Below, in pieces: positions 15,153 to 24,029 of a DNA stretch of 64,000 nucleotides (position 1 is its first letter; every line of letters starts with the position of its first letter). The notes under the pieces are model-generated. The model ran no database searches. It worked only from the letters and a program-made list of their open reading frames with translations, and had not been told where the DNA came from. Source of the DNA: Chloroflexota bacterium (GTDB lineage Bacteria; Chloroflexota; Anaerolineae; SpSt-313); the NCBI GenBank assembly GCA_029553955.1, contig JAKPJZ010000250.1, positions 186,001 to 250,000 on the forward strand, given 5' to 3'. The position numbers were made by a program, and so were the translations under genes.

Positions 15153-16139
15153 ATGCCATATCTCGACTCCTTCAATCGCCCCATCGAATACCTGCGCATC
15201 TCGGTCACCGACCGCTGCAACCTGCGCTGTGTCTATTGCATGCCCGAGGAGGGCGTGGCGCCGCTGGGCCACGAGGCGGTGCTGCGCTATGAGGAGATTG
15301 CGCGCCTGGCGCGGCTGGTGGTGGGCCTGGGGGTCAGCAAGCTGCGGCTGACCGGCGGCGAGCCGCTGGCGCGCAAGGGTGTGGAGCAGCTCGTGGCCAT
15401 GCTGGCCGGCATCCCCGGCGTGCGCGACCTGGCGATGACCACGAACGGCACCCTGCTCGCCGGCCAGGCCGACGCGCTGGCACGGGCCGGGCTCAGGCGC
15501 GTCAACGTCAGCCTCGATACGCTGCGCGCCGAGCGCTATCACGCCATGACACGACGCGGGCAACTGGCCGACGTGCTGGCGGGCCTGGCGGCGGCCGGGC
15601 ATGCGGGCCTCGCGCCGGTCAAGATCAATATGGTGGTGGTGCGCGGGCTGAACGACGACGAGGTCGTCGATTTCGCCCGCAAGACGGTGCGCGACGGCTG
15701 GCACGTACGCTTCATCGAGGTCATGCCCCTGGGGGCCGGCCAAGCCGGCGCGCAGGCCGGCTTCGTGCCGACGGCAGAAACGCGCGCGCAGATCGAGGCG
15801 GCGTTCGGCCCGCTCACCGCGGTCGACGGCAGCGGCGCGGGGCCGGCGCGCTACTACCGCATCGCAGGCGCATCGGGGTCCATCGGCTTTATCAGCCCGC
15901 TCAGCGAGCACTTTTGCTTTGGTTGCAACCGCTTGCGCCTCACCGCCGACGGCCAGCTCATGCCCTGCTTGATGTCGGAGCGGGCCATCGACCTGCGCTC
16001 GCTCCTGCGCCGCGGCGCGAACGACGACGAGCTGCAGAGCGCCGTGCGGGCGGCCATCGCGGCCAAGCCCGCCGGCCATCACATGGACGCGGGGCCGCGG
16101 GGGCCAGGCGCAAGGCCGATGTCGAGGATTGGCGGATGA
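15153..16139 (+). CDS. moaA: GTP 3',8-cyclase MoaA
   Basis: 328 aa radical-SAM enzyme that converts GTP to 3',8-cyclo-GTP, the first step of molybdopterin synthesis. The SAM cluster motif is DRCNLRCVYCM near the N-terminus. The second cluster region is HFCFGCNRLRLTADGQLMPCL. The C-terminus ends RIGG, giving the Gly-Gly tail MoaA inserts into its active site. LTGGEPLARKG and NVSLDTL are further family motifs. ATG at 15153 has only a weak purine-rich site. It is divergently transcribed from AOR, and the MOSC gene follows on the same strand after a repeat-rich 334-bp gap. MoaC is not in the window. Confidence 0.95.
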   Translation: MPYLDSFNRPIEYLRISVTDRCNLRCVYCMPEEGVAPLGHEAVLRYEEIARLARLVVGLGVSKLRLTGGEPLARKGVEQLVAMLAGIPGVRDLAMTTNGTLLAGQADALARAGLRRVNVSLDTLRAERYHAMTRRGQLADVLAGLAAAGHAGLAPVKINMVVVRGLNDDEVVDFARKTVRDGWHVRFIEVMPLGAGQAGAQAGFVPTAETRAQIEAAFGPLTAVDGSGAGPARYYRIAGASGSIGFISPLSEHFCFGCNRLRLTADGQLMPCLMSERAIDLRSLLRRGANDDELQSAVRAAIAAKPAGHHMDAGPRGPGARPMSRIGG

Positions 16140-16189
16140 GACGTAATTCGTAAGTTCCTACTCAGCCCGTCATTGCAGGCACGAACCTT

Positions 16190-16462
16190 GAACCGCGAAG
16201 GACGCCAAGAACGCGAAGGAGACGCCAAGGGGAACTAGCGAATCCTGACTGTGAACCTTGGCGCCCCCTTCGCGCCCTTGGCGTTCTTCGCGGTTCAGAA
16301 GACATAGCATGGCCGACTGAGCAGTCACATTCGTAAAACGCAAAACGTAATGCGTAATGTTTGATGCGTGATGTCGCGGGCCTTGCCCGTTTGGCCTGAT
16401 GGAGGGAACGGAACGCTCAATGCAGAGTTCTTACGCATTACGTTTTGCGCATTACGTACAAG
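16190..16462. repeat. Two dispersed repeats upstream of the MOSC gene
   Basis: Bases 16193-16303 are an imperfect inverted repeat of the aaccgcgaaggacgccaaga type. Bases 16332-16456 carry gcgtaatgcgtaatg and its complement (family N), flanking about 90 bp. The gene-free region 16140-16473 consists almost entirely of these. Confidence 0.7.
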
Positions 16463-16473
16463 GAGACATACTC

Positions 16474-16947
16474 ATGTCACAGCGTGGCACCGTCCTCGCC
16501 GTGTGCACCAGCGAGCGCAAGGGCACGCCCAAGCGCGATGTGGGGCGCGGCGAGCTGCGGGTTGATTGGGGCCTGGTGGGCGATGCCCATGCGGCCAACT
16601 GGCACCGCCAGGTGAGCCTGCTCGCCTGGGAGTCGATCGAAAAGATGCGCGCCAAGGGGCTGAATGTGCGCGCCGGCAGCTTTGCCGAGAACATTACCAC
16701 GCAGGGCCTGGAGCTCTACACCCTACCGGTGGGCACGCGGCTGCGCATCGGTTCGGCGTTGGCCGAGGTGACGCAGATCGGCAAGGTCTGCCACGATCGC
16801 TGCGCCATCTACTATGCCGCGGGCGACTGCGTCATGCCGCGCGAGGGCATCTTTGTCAAGGTGCTCGAGCCGGGCGAGGTCAAGGTCGGCGATGCCGTGG
16901 AGGCGCTGGGCGACCAAACGGCCGCCGGCTACTCACCCAGGGTGTAG
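16474..16947 (+). CDS. MOSC domain protein
   Basis: 157 aa. MOSC domains bind molybdopterin-type cofactors and act in cofactor sulfuration or detoxification. The sequence shows GLVGDAHAANWHRQVSLLA, GSFAENITTQGLEL, the conserved Cys in QIGKVCHDRC, and PREGIFVKVLEPGEVKVGD. A single-domain form like this usually sits with moa genes, as here. ATG at 16474 follows aaggaga; the track's longer ORF is repeat sequence. The last 19 bp overlap the 3' end of the response regulator on the opposite strand. Confidence 0.88.
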   Translation: MSQRGTVLAVCTSERKGTPKRDVGRGELRVDWGLVGDAHAANWHRQVSLLAWESIEKMRAKGLNVRAGSFAENITTQGLELYTLPVGTRLRIGSALAEVTQIGKVCHDRCAIYYAAGDCVMPREGIFVKVLEPGEVKVGDAVEALGDQTAAGYSPRV

Positions 16948-17645
16948 CCCACGCCGCGCACATTGAGCACAAGGCGAGGGCGGGCGGGGTCGGGCTCGAT
17001 CTTGCGGCGCAACTGGTGCACGTACCACTTGATGATCTCGCGCGCCTCGTAGCGGCTATCGGGATCATAGTCGCGCACGATGCGCACGAGCTCTTCGGCC
17101 GAGAGGACACGTCCGGCGTTCTGCATCAGATGCACGAGCAGCTTGAACTCTTGCGGGCCGAGGTCCACAGGCACGCCATCGCGTGTGACCAGGTGCTTTG
17201 GCAGATCGACCAGCAGCGGGCCGTGCTGCAGCGTCCGTTGCTCGGGCACGCGCTCGGGGCGGGCCAGCGCGCGGCGCCGCTCGATGGCCTCGCCGATCAC
17301 CTGGCGCAGCTCGGCCGGCTCGACCGGCTTGAGCAGATAGCCGTCGACCCCTTCGCGGATGGCCTCCAACGCCGAATCGAGCGTGCCATGGGCGGTGAGG
17401 ATGACAACCGCCGTTTGCGGCCAGCGCCAGCGCACGGTGCCGAGCAGCCGCAGGCCGTCGACGCGGCCGCCCAGCCGCAGGTCGAGGAGCGCCAGGTCAA
17501 AACGCGTGTCGCGCAAGATGTCGAGCGCCTCTTCCCCACTCGATGCCGTGGTGACCTTGAAGCCCGAGCGGGCCAGCGTCTCCTGCAGGAAGAAGCGCAC
17601 GTTGCGCTCGTCGTCGACGACCAGAGCGAGCAAGTCCTCAGCCAT
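16929..17645 (-). CDS. OmpR/PhoB-family response regulator
   Basis: 238 aa. The receiver domain (residues 5-120) has the acidic pair in VVDDERNVRF, the phospho-acceptor Asp in LALLDLRLGG, Thr in ILTAHG and Lys in LLKPVEP. The winged-helix DNA-binding domain (about 145-238) has GPQEFKLLVHLMQNAGRVLS, the recognition segment IIKWYVHQLRRKIE, and ends NVRGVGYTLGE. ATG at 17645 has ggag upstream. It is a tail-to-tail neighbour of the MOSC gene. No adjacent histidine kinase is present, so its partner is not known; the kinase at 20055 is possible. Confidence 0.92.
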   Translation of the reverse strand: MAEDLLALVVDDERNVRFFLQETLARSGFKVTTASSGEEALDILRDTRFDLALLDLRLGGRVDGLRLLGTVRWRWPQTAVVILTAHGTLDSALEAIREGVDGYLLKPVEPAELRQVIGEAIERRRALARPERVPEQRTLQHGPLLVDLPKHLVTRDGVPVDLGPQEFKLLVHLMQNAGRVLSAEELVRIVRDYDPDSRYEAREIIKWYVHQLRRKIEPDPARPRLVLNVRGVGYTLGE

Positions 17646-17784
17646 GTGCCGGTCTCCGGGTAAAGCGCCGGGCGAGGGGCGCCGGCAAGCGGTCCCACCT
17701 GGCCTCCGTGCGGCAGCAGGCATGTCCATTCTAAGCGCTGGCGCCCACGGCGTCAACTGCCCCTCCCCGCATGTCTGTTCGGAC

Positions 17785-17880
17785 TGTCATTGCGAGTACC
17801 CCGGGGTCTCCGAACCCTGTGACCAGCACAGAACCTCGGCCTGTCATTGCTTCGTCGGCTGCGGCCTCCTCGCAATGACA
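17785..17880. repeat. gtcattgcgag inverted repeat, copy 1 (family T)
   Basis: Begins tgtcattgcgag and ends ctcgcaatgaca; the 96-bp interior is nearly identical to 38965-39060. A short perfect palindrome with the same ends is at 51059. The region 17646-18048 contains this element, a possible cataat -10 near 17986, and nothing else I recognise. Confidence 0.85.
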
Positions 17881-18048
17881 GGCCGAACACGTTCCGCTCC
17901 GCGGGGCCAACGGGTTGCCAACCAATGCCAACCTTTGCCCACTCTGCATGCAACGAAGGCCAGCGGTAGGCACGCATCCTCTGTGCCATAATGGAGGGGA
18001 GCCAGGTGACTACCTCTGGCAGGATCGACGAGCTAGAGAGGAGGCAGG

Positions 18049-19230
18049 ATGATGGGCGCAGGCGTGCGCGTCGGCCGGGTGTTGGGCATCGAAGTTCGTG
18101 TCGATTGGAGCTGGTTTCTCATCTTCTTCCTGATTGTGTGGAATCTGTCGTCGACATTCGCTGCGCTACAGGGGAGCTGGAGCGCCCCGTTGCGCTGGGG
18201 AGTAGCCACCCTGGCTGCCCTGGTGTTCTTCGCTTCGGTGCTGGCCCACGAGCTGGCCCATTCCCTGGTGGCTCGTTCGCGCGGCATCCCGGTGCGCAGC
18301 ATCACGCTGTTCTTGTTCGGAGGAGTCTCGAACATCCAGCGCGAGCCGACCTCGCCGGGGGCCGAGTTCCTCATGGCTATCGTGGGGCCTTTGAGCAGCC
18401 TGGTTCTGGGGGCCATCCTGCTATGGCTGGGAAGCATAGCCGCTGGGCCGGCGGGCGTGCCGGCGCTGGACCCGGGGCAGGCCCTCATCCAGCTTGGCCC
18501 GCTGGCCATGCTGCTTTCGTGGGTGGGGGGCGTCAACCTGACCCTCGGCATCTTTAACCTGCTGCCCGGCTTTCCGCTGGATGGTGGCCGCGTCTTGCGC
18601 TCGCTGCTCTGGGCGCTGTCGGGCAACCTGCGCCGCGCGACCCGCTGGGCCTCGTGGGTGGGCCAGGGCATCGCCTGGTTGATGATCGTCGGCGGTATCG
18701 CCATGGCCTTTGGCGCCCAGGTTCCCTTCTTCGGCAGCGGCCTCGGGAGCGGACTCTGGTTGATCTTTATCGGATGGTTCCTCAATGGCGCGAGCGAACA
18801 GAGCTACCGCCAAGTCGTGGTGCAGGATGTGCTCGCCGGTGTGTCGGTAAGCCGCCTGATGCGCAGCACCGTGCCGACCTGCGACCCGGGTTGCACGGTC
18901 AGCCAACTGGTGCACGAACACGTCATGGGTTCCGACGACCAGGCGTTCCCTGTCATGATGGGCGGCGAGTTGATTGGCCTGGTGACCCTCGACGACGTGC
19001 GCAAGGTGCCCCGCAGCGATTGGGATGTGGTCACCGTCGCCGATATCATGACCCCCGCGGACAGGCTGGTCACGGTCTCGCCTGACGACGAAGCGGCCGA
19101 GGCCCTGAACAAGCTGGCGCAGCACGACATTCGCCAGCTCCCGGTCCTCAGCGGCGGGCGGTTGGCCGGCCTGTTCCGGCGCCACGACATCGTCAAGTGG
19201 CTGCAGTGGCAGTCGACGCAGCACTCATGA
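18049..19230 (+). CDS. Site-2-type (M50) membrane metalloprotease with CBS domains
   Basis: 393 aa intramembrane protease of the SpoIVFB/archaeal S2P class. About six membrane segments fill residues 15-250. The zinc site is HELAH in VLAHELAHSLVARSRG, with the distal Asp in NLLPGFPLDGGRVLRSLLW. Residues 260-390 carry a pair of CBS domains (VSRLMRSTVPTC, VADIMTPADRLVTVSPDDEAAEALNKLAQHDIRQLPVL), which usually sense adenosine nucleotides. Two adjacent ATGs (18049, 18052) follow gaggaggcagg; the first is used. Its substrate is not evident; such enzymes release membrane-tethered regulators. Confidence 0.92.
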   Translation: MMGAGVRVGRVLGIEVRVDWSWFLIFFLIVWNLSSTFAALQGSWSAPLRWGVATLAALVFFASVLAHELAHSLVARSRGIPVRSITLFLFGGVSNIQREPTSPGAEFLMAIVGPLSSLVLGAILLWLGSIAAGPAGVPALDPGQALIQLGPLAMLLSWVGGVNLTLGIFNLLPGFPLDGGRVLRSLLWALSGNLRRATRWASWVGQGIAWLMIVGGIAMAFGAQVPFFGSGLGSGLWLIFIGWFLNGASEQSYRQVVVQDVLAGVSVSRLMRSTVPTCDPGCTVSQLVHEHVMGSDDQAFPVMMGGELIGLVTLDDVRKVPRSDWDVVTVADIMTPADRLVTVSPDDEAAEALNKLAQHDIRQLPVLSGGRLAGLFRRHDIVKWLQWQSTQHS

Positions 19231-19277
19231 TCGAAACGATCTGGCTCCTCGCGAAGCTTTGCGTCAGACCGACCAGG

Positions 19278-19448
19278 ACATCCACCGCAGAGACGCAGAG
19301 GTCCTTCTGATCCTCTCCGCGTCCTCTGCGCCTCTGCGGTGAGATCTTGCCTCAATCGTTGAGAATCTGACTTGAAAACGGCGCCGACGCGCCCGCAGCC
19401 CAGCCCCCCTTGGCCGCCGCAGGCGGCTTCGCGGGCGTTTTCATCGTT
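19278..19448. repeat. accgcagag repeat and family C core
   Basis: Bases 19281-19343 are caccgcagagacgcagagg paired with cctctgcgcctctgcggtg. Bases 19395-19444 contain the core ccccccttggccgccgcaggcggcttcg, bounded by gaaaacg / cgttttc. These fill most of the gap before the receiver gene. Confidence 0.75.
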
Positions 19449-19505
19449 TGTGGCGCCCCTGGGGGCATGGTGTCTGATCTGTGAAGATGTCTAGAGGGAA
19501 TCGAG

Positions 19506-19889
19506 ATGCAAGACCGCAAGCGAATCCTGGTGGTCGATGATGACGAGAACGTGCGGTTCGTCTTGGCGCGAGCCCTGGCCAGGCTGGGCTCGGAGTATGA
19601 TATCGTCCTTGCTGGCGATGGCGGCGACGCGCTGCGCCTGATCGATGAACTGGCCGTCGACCTGCTGATCAGCGATATCCGCCTGCCCGGGCTCGACGGC
19701 ATTGCCCTGACCAGGGCGCTGCGCCAGCGGGGGCAGCGGTTGCCGGTGATCTGGATCACCGCCTACGGCGGACCCGCCATCGCAGACAAGATGGCCGAGC
19801 TGGACGTCTGCCGCTGCATCGACAAGCCTGTCGAAGTGGCAGAAATCCGCCGGGCTGCGCTGCAGGCCCTGCGGGTCGAGCCCGCCTGA
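19506..19889 (+). CDS. Single-domain response regulator
   Basis: 127 aa CheY-like receiver with no output domain. Acidic pocket LVVDDDENVRF, phospho-acceptor Asp in LLISDIRLPGLDG, Thr in WITAYGGP, and Lys in CRCIDKPVEV. ATG follows agggaatcgag. It lies directly upstream of, and in the same orientation as, the large histidine kinase at 20055. A hairpin and a separate promoter lie between them. It may receive phosphate from that kinase or act in a relay; this is inferred from position only. Confidence 0.9.
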   Translation: MQDRKRILVVDDDENVRFVLARALARLGSEYDIVLAGDGGDALRLIDELAVDLLISDIRLPGLDGIALTRALRQRGQRLPVIWITAYGGPAIADKMAELDVCRCIDKPVEVAEIRRAALQALRVEPA

Positions 19890-19890
19890 G

Positions 19891-19932
19891 GGCGACACCT
19901 GACAGGTCTCCGAAGACCTGTCAGGTGTCGCC
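19891..19932. repeat. Perfect hairpin after the receiver gene
   Basis: ggcgacacctgacaggtct-ccga-agacctgtcaggtgtcgcc, 19-nt arms with a 4-nt loop. The motif acctgacaggtctcc also occurs near 8062 and inside the palindrome at 42359. Confidence 0.85.
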
Positions 19933-19967
19933 GCCTGATAGCCATCGAACACACCCCGCTGCGTATG

Positions 19968-19996
19968 TTGACATGACGCCCGTGCCAGGTTATCAT
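19968..19996 (+). promoter_or_regulatory. Promoter of the histidine kinase
   Basis: TTGACA - 17 nt - TATCAT; perfect -35. It lies about 60 nt before the ATG at 20055. Confidence 0.7.
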
Positions 19997-20054
19997 CAAA
20001 GTACTGCTGTGCGGCCTTGGGGCTATCGCGGACTGTATCGAGTGAAGAGGGGGA

Positions 20055-22298
20055 ATGGTGCCCGCAGACCTCATCAACCAGAGGCTCGCGGAGGTGCAGG
20101 AGAGCCTCGCCGGCCTGCGCCTCCTCGCCAGCTCCGGGTGCACGGCGGCCGGCGCCTGGGCTCAGGCCCGGCAGACGCTCGATGCCGGTTGGGCGGAGCT
20201 GCAAAAGGCGCTGGGCGAGCGCTGTTGGAGCAACGAGCGGCCGGCGGCCCCCGAAAGCGGCCAGCCCTCGCGGGCCGCGCAGCCGCTGGCGTACCCTGCG
20301 GCCCCTAGCTCGCGCTGCGAGCTGCTGTGGACCATCCTCGACACCACGCACGTGCACATCGCCTATCTCGATCCCCAGTTCAGCTTTGTCACGGTCAATG
20401 CGGCCTATGCCCAGGGCTCGGGCTACACCAGGGAGCAACTGATTGGCCGCAACCACTTTGACCTCTTCCCCAATGCCGAGAACGAGGCCATCTTTGCGCG
20501 GGTGAGGGATAGCGGCGAGCCGGCGACTTTTGTCGCCAAGCCGTTCGTCTATCGCGATCGGCCAGAACTGGGCACCACCTATTGGGATTGGACCCTGGTG
20601 CCGATCAAGGACGGGCATGGCTCTGTGCAGGGCCTGGTGTTCTCGCTGCTCGACGTCACCGAGCGCGAGCGTGTGCGCCAGGCACGCGACCGCCTGGCCG
20701 AGCGCCTGCGCCTGCTGCATCAGGCTGAGCAGGCGATCTTGGGCGCACAATCGGTAGAGGAGACGGCTGCCGGCGTGCTCCGCCACCTGCGCGAGCTGGT
20801 GCCCGTCGCTCGGGCCAGCGTGGCGCTCTTCGACTGGGAGCGGAACGAGCTGGCCCTGGCTGCGGTGACGCCGGAGATCGTGCCCAGCATGCCCGCCGGT
20901 TGGCGTGGCTCGCTGGGCGGCGCCTGGTTCCTCGACGTCCTCCAGCGGGGCGAAGCCTATGTCGCCGAGAGCCTGGGCTCGCTGGACCAGGTATCGCCCT
21001 GGCTCGAGGCGCTGCGCGCCGAGGGAGGGCGTGCTTTTGTCAGCCTCCCGCTCATGGTGCGCGGCGAGCTGCTCGGCTCGTTGAACCTGGGGCTGGCCGC
21101 CAACGGTCGCCCTTCGGATGAGGATATCGAGATCCTGCGCGAGATTGCGAGCGAGCTGGCCGTGGCCCTGCAGCAATCGCGCCTGCTGGCCTGGCTGGCG
21201 CGCCACAATGACGAGCTCGAGACTCTCGTGGCGCGCAGGACGGAGGAGGTGCGGGCCGGCGAGGAGCAGTACCGCACCATCTACGAGAACAGCGTCGATG
21301 GCATCCTCGTGTCGGCGCCGGATGGGCGCATCGACGCGGCCAACCCGGCCGCCTGCCGCATTCTGGGGCGCACAGAAGCCGAGATCCGCGCCCTGGGCAG
21401 GGATGGCCTCTTCGACCAGTCGGACCCCCGGCTGGCGCCGGCCCTCGAGGAGAGGTCGCACACCGGCAAATTCAGCGAAGAGCTCCTTCTGATCCACCGC
21501 AATGGGTCCCGGCTGCTCTGTGAGGTCGCCTCCGCCCTCTTCCGCGACCCGAACGGCAACCAGCGCACCAGCATGATCATCCGTGATATCACTGAGCGCA
21601 AGCGGGCCGAGGCAGCGCTGATCCAGGCCGAGAAACTGGACATCGTTGGCCGCCTGGCGGCCTCGCTGACGCACGAGATCAACAATCCGCTGCAATCGGT
21701 CTTGGGTTGCCTGGGGTTGGCCAGGGAGGCGCTGGCCGATGGCGAGAGCGCCGACCGCTACCTGGATGTGGCGCTTGCGGAGCTGCGGCGAGCGGCCGAC
21801 ATCGTGTCGCACCTGCGCGACCTGCAGCGCCGCCCGCAGTGGGGGCAGCGCGAGTTGGCCGACCTGGCTACGCTCGTGGACGGCGTGCTGACCCTGACGG
21901 CCCGCAAGTGCAGCGATCGCCGCATCGCCGTCGTCTGGCAGGCCCAGGCGGAGCTGCCCCGGCTCATGCTGGCGCGCGACCAAATCTCGCAGGTGCTGCT
22001 GAACATCATCCTCAACGCCATCGACGCCATGCCCCATGGCGGGCAACTGCATCTCGCGGCGACCCTGCAGCAGGAGCCGCCCGGGGTTACACTGACGATC
22101 GCCGACACTGGCGAGGGCATGGATGAAGAGACCCTGGGCCACCTCTTCGAGGCCTTCTTTACGACCAAGTCGGACGGCGTAGGCATGGGGCTCTACGTCT
22201 GCCGCAACATCGTACACGATCATGGCGGCCGCATCGAGGTTGCCAGCGAGAAGGGCCGCGGCAGCACCTTTTCCGTCTGGCTGCCCAGTGCCCCGTGA
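20055..22298 (+). CDS. PAS-GAF-PAS sensor histidine kinase
   Basis: 747 aa, no membrane segment, so a soluble sensor. After a helical N-terminus there is a PAS domain (about 95-215, LDTTHVHIAYLDPQFSFVTVNAAYAQGSG) and a GAF domain (about 240-385, ELVPVARASVALFDW). A second PAS follows (about 405-520, YENSVDGILVSAPDGRIDAANPAA). The HisKA dimerisation helix has the phospho-accepting His in ASLTHEINNPLQSVLG. The ATPase domain has N-box NIILNAIDAMPHGG, DTGEGMDEE and GVGMGLYVCRNI. ATG follows gaggggga. The signal is unknown; a cytoplasmic ligand or redox cue would fit the domains. Likely partner: the single receiver just upstream. Confidence 0.93.
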   Translation: MVPADLINQRLAEVQESLAGLRLLASSGCTAAGAWAQARQTLDAGWAELQKALGERCWSNERPAAPESGQPSRAAQPLAYPAAPSSRCELLWTILDTTHVHIAYLDPQFSFVTVNAAYAQGSGYTREQLIGRNHFDLFPNAENEAIFARVRDSGEPATFVAKPFVYRDRPELGTTYWDWTLVPIKDGHGSVQGLVFSLLDVTERERVRQARDRLAERLRLLHQAEQAILGAQSVEETAAGVLRHLRELVPVARASVALFDWERNELALAAVTPEIVPSMPAGWRGSLGGAWFLDVLQRGEAYVAESLGSLDQVSPWLEALRAEGGRAFVSLPLMVRGELLGSLNLGLAANGRPSDEDIEILREIASELAVALQQSRLLAWLARHNDELETLVARRTEEVRAGEEQYRTIYENSVDGILVSAPDGRIDAANPAACRILGRTEAEIRALGRDGLFDQSDPRLAPALEERSHTGKFSEELLLIHRNGSRLLCEVASALFRDPNGNQRTSMIIRDITERKRAEAALIQAEKLDIVGRLAASLTHEINNPLQSVLGCLGLAREALADGESADRYLDVALAELRRAADIVSHLRDLQRRPQWGQRELADLATLVDGVLTLTARKCSDRRIAVVWQAQAELPRLMLARDQISQVLLNIILNAIDAMPHGGQLHLAATLQQEPPGVTLTIADTGEGMDEETLGHLFEAFFTTKSDGVGMGLYVCRNIVHDHGGRIEVASEKGRGSTFSVWLPSAP

Positions 22299-22360
22299 GT
22301 TGATGGGTTAGCCGCATCGTGGCCGCCCGTAGGCGGCCACGATGCGGCTAACCCATCAAC
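22299..22360. repeat. Hairpin after the histidine kinase
   Basis: gttgatgggttagccgcatcgtggccgcc-cgta and the complement: perfect 29-nt arms, starting at the kinase stop codon. Probably marks the transcript end; no T-run. Confidence 0.85.
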
Positions 22361-22536
22361 GATACCAACTGCCTCTCTGCAACCGTACCCCAACTATCCC
22401 CAACTGTCGCCGACGGGCCCTCCAACCCGATGCTGCATCTGCCATCCATAATCTATGCCATACTATGAGTGTCGAACCAGGCACTGGCCCAGCGCGGTCA
22501 AATCGGAGAGCCAAACAGGCAAGAGGAGGAGAAGCC

Positions 22537-22932
22537 ATGGCGACACTCGGTGAGCACGTTCAGCATGCCGACTGGAAGCTGGAGAAGCACGCGCCCGCGA
22601 TCGCATGCCCAGAGCGGGTCAAAGCGGGCGAGCTCTTCACCGTCGGGCTCACGCTCGGCAGCGAGAACGCCCATCCCAACACCACCGAGCACCACATCCG
22701 CTGGATTGCGCTCTACTTCCAGCCCCAGGGTGCCAAGTTCATCTATGAGGTGGACCGCTTCGAGTTCAACGCCCACGGCGAGGCGACCGCCGGCGCGAAC
22801 CAGGGACCCGTCTACAGCCACTATGCGACCTCGGCCACGCTCAAGATCACCCAGCCCGGCACCCTGCACGCCCTGGCGTTCTGCAACATCCACGGGCTGT
22901 GGGAGAGCACGAAGGAGATCGAGTTGTTCTAG
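22537..22932 (+). CDS. Class II superoxide reductase (neelaredoxin type)
   Basis: 131 aa cytoplasmic enzyme that reduces superoxide to hydrogen peroxide without releasing oxygen, typical of anaerobes. It lacks the N-terminal desulforedoxin domain, so it is the one-iron class. The Fe(His)4Cys site is visible as HVQHADWKLEKHAP, HPNTTEHHI and CNIHGLW; the EKHAP segment carries the Glu-Lys pair near the active site. ATG at 22537 follows aagaggaggagaagcc; the longer ORF in the track has no ribosome site. A ferritin-like gene follows 52 bp downstream, supporting an iron and oxygen-stress operon. Confidence 0.93.
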   Translation: MATLGEHVQHADWKLEKHAPAIACPERVKAGELFTVGLTLGSENAHPNTTEHHIRWIALYFQPQGAKFIYEVDRFEFNAHGEATAGANQGPVYSHYATSATLKITQPGTLHALAFCNIHGLWESTKEIELF

Positions 22933-22984
22933 CGCGCCATCATGCGTATCAGGCTGATGCTGCACTGCACAAGGAGACAGACAT

Positions 22985-23299
22985 ATGGCCGAGTTTCTCA
23001 ACCCATACAGCGGCAAAGCGCTGGGGCGCGAGATGGCGATGCAGGAGCTGATCCGTGCTATTCGCCAGAGCATCGCCGCCGAACACGAGGCCATCCATCT
23101 CTACATGGCCTACGCCGAAGTGACCGCCCATCCGCTCGCCAAACGCGTTTTGACGGACGTGGCCAATGAGGAGCGCATGCACGTCGGCGAGTTCCAGCGG
23201 CTGTTGGAGATCCTGAGCGGCGACGAAGCAGCCTGGCTGGCCAAGGGCCGGCACGAGGTGGATGAGATGGCCGCCGAGCTTGCGCAGGAAGGGCGATGA
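22985..23299 (+). CDS. Ferritin-like four-helix protein (rubrerythrin/EncFtn type)
   Basis: 104 aa. The pair of helices AIRQSIAAEHEAIHLYMAYAEV and VLTDVANEERMHVGEFQRLLEIL carries Glu and ExxH ligands for a di-iron site. The short length with only two long helices resembles encapsulin-associated ferritin-like proteins, which assemble to complete the bundle, more than full rubrerythrin. No encapsulin gene is in the window. The tail (AAWLAKGRHEVDEMAAELAQ) is helical. Position behind superoxide reductase suggests peroxide or iron handling. ATG follows aaggagacagacat. Confidence 0.8.
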   Translation: MAEFLNPYSGKALGREMAMQELIRAIRQSIAAEHEAIHLYMAYAEVTAHPLAKRVLTDVANEERMHVGEFQRLLEILSGDEAAWLAKGRHEVDEMAAELAQEGR

Positions 23300-23505
23300 T
23301 TCCCTTCGGCACAGGGTGCCGGCTGAGCCCGCCTACCAGAAGCAGCAGAAGCGGCTCCCGCGCCGCCGGAGGGTGGGGCTGATGGGGCGGCTCGAGGTGA
23401 CAGCTTGGCATCAATCGACGGCGCTCGGGACGCCGTGCGGGGCAGGCTCTCCCGACAGCCATGGGCCTGCCCCGATCGATCGCACAAATGGTGGAGGTTC
23501 AGGCA

Positions 23506-23982
23506 ATGGAACGACAGGCACGTACCCTCTGGGCGGCGGTGCGCATCGCGCTCGGCTGGCTCTTCCTGTGGGCCTTTCTCGACAAGCTCTTTGGCCTGGG
23601 CCTGGCGACGCCGGCCGGCAAGTCGTGGCTGGCCGGGGGCTCACCGACCCTGGGCTACCTCAAAGGCGCGACGGCCGGCCCGCTGAGCGGCATCTACCAG
23701 AGCATGGCCGGCGCGGCCTGGGTCGACGTGCTGTTCATGTTCGGGCTGCTCGGCCTGGGCATCGCCCTCATCCTGGGCATCGCCATGCGCCTTGCGGGCT
23801 ATGGCGGCGCACTCTTGATGCTGCTGCTCTGGTCGTCGCACCTGCCGCCGGCCCAGAACCCGCTCATCGACGATCACATCATCTATGCGCTCACGCTGCT
23901 GGCGCTCGCGGCATCGCGGGCGGGAGACACCTTGGGCCTGGGCCGCTGGTGGGCAGGGCGGTTCAAGGGCTGGCTGGCCTGA
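23506..23982 (+). CDS. DoxX/DoxD-like membrane protein
   Basis: 158 aa with four membrane segments (WAAVRIALGWLFLWAFLDKLFGL, VDVLFMFGLLGLGIALILGIAM, YGGALLMLLLWSSHLP, HIIYALTLLALAAS). DoxX/DoxD proteins are quinone-linked membrane proteins, including the small subunit of thiosulfate:quinone oxidoreductase; most bacterial members are uncharacterised. ATG at 23506 is preferred because ggaggttc lies 8 nt upstream; the track starts at 23461. A 206-bp gap separates it from the ferritin-like gene and shows nothing recognisable. Confidence 0.78.
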   Translation: MERQARTLWAAVRIALGWLFLWAFLDKLFGLGLATPAGKSWLAGGSPTLGYLKGATAGPLSGIYQSMAGAAWVDVLFMFGLLGLGIALILGIAMRLAGYGGALLMLLLWSSHLPPAQNPLIDDHIIYALTLLALAASRAGDTLGLGRWWAGRFKGWLA

Positions 23983-23994
23983 GGCTGTATGGTA

Positions 23995-24023
23995 TTGACA
24001 ATGGTAGGCCATGACGTTATACT
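23995..24023 (+). promoter_or_regulatory. Promoter of the toxin-antitoxin pair
   Basis: TTGACA - 17 nt - TATACT, near consensus. The predicted transcription start coincides with the first possible antitoxin start codon at 24030, so a leaderless mRNA is possible. Confidence 0.75.
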
Positions 24024-24029
24024 GATGGT

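Noticed and set aside
19491-22223. 910-aa minus-strand ORF
   Set aside because: Antisense to the receiver and histidine kinase genes, which have complete domain signatures.
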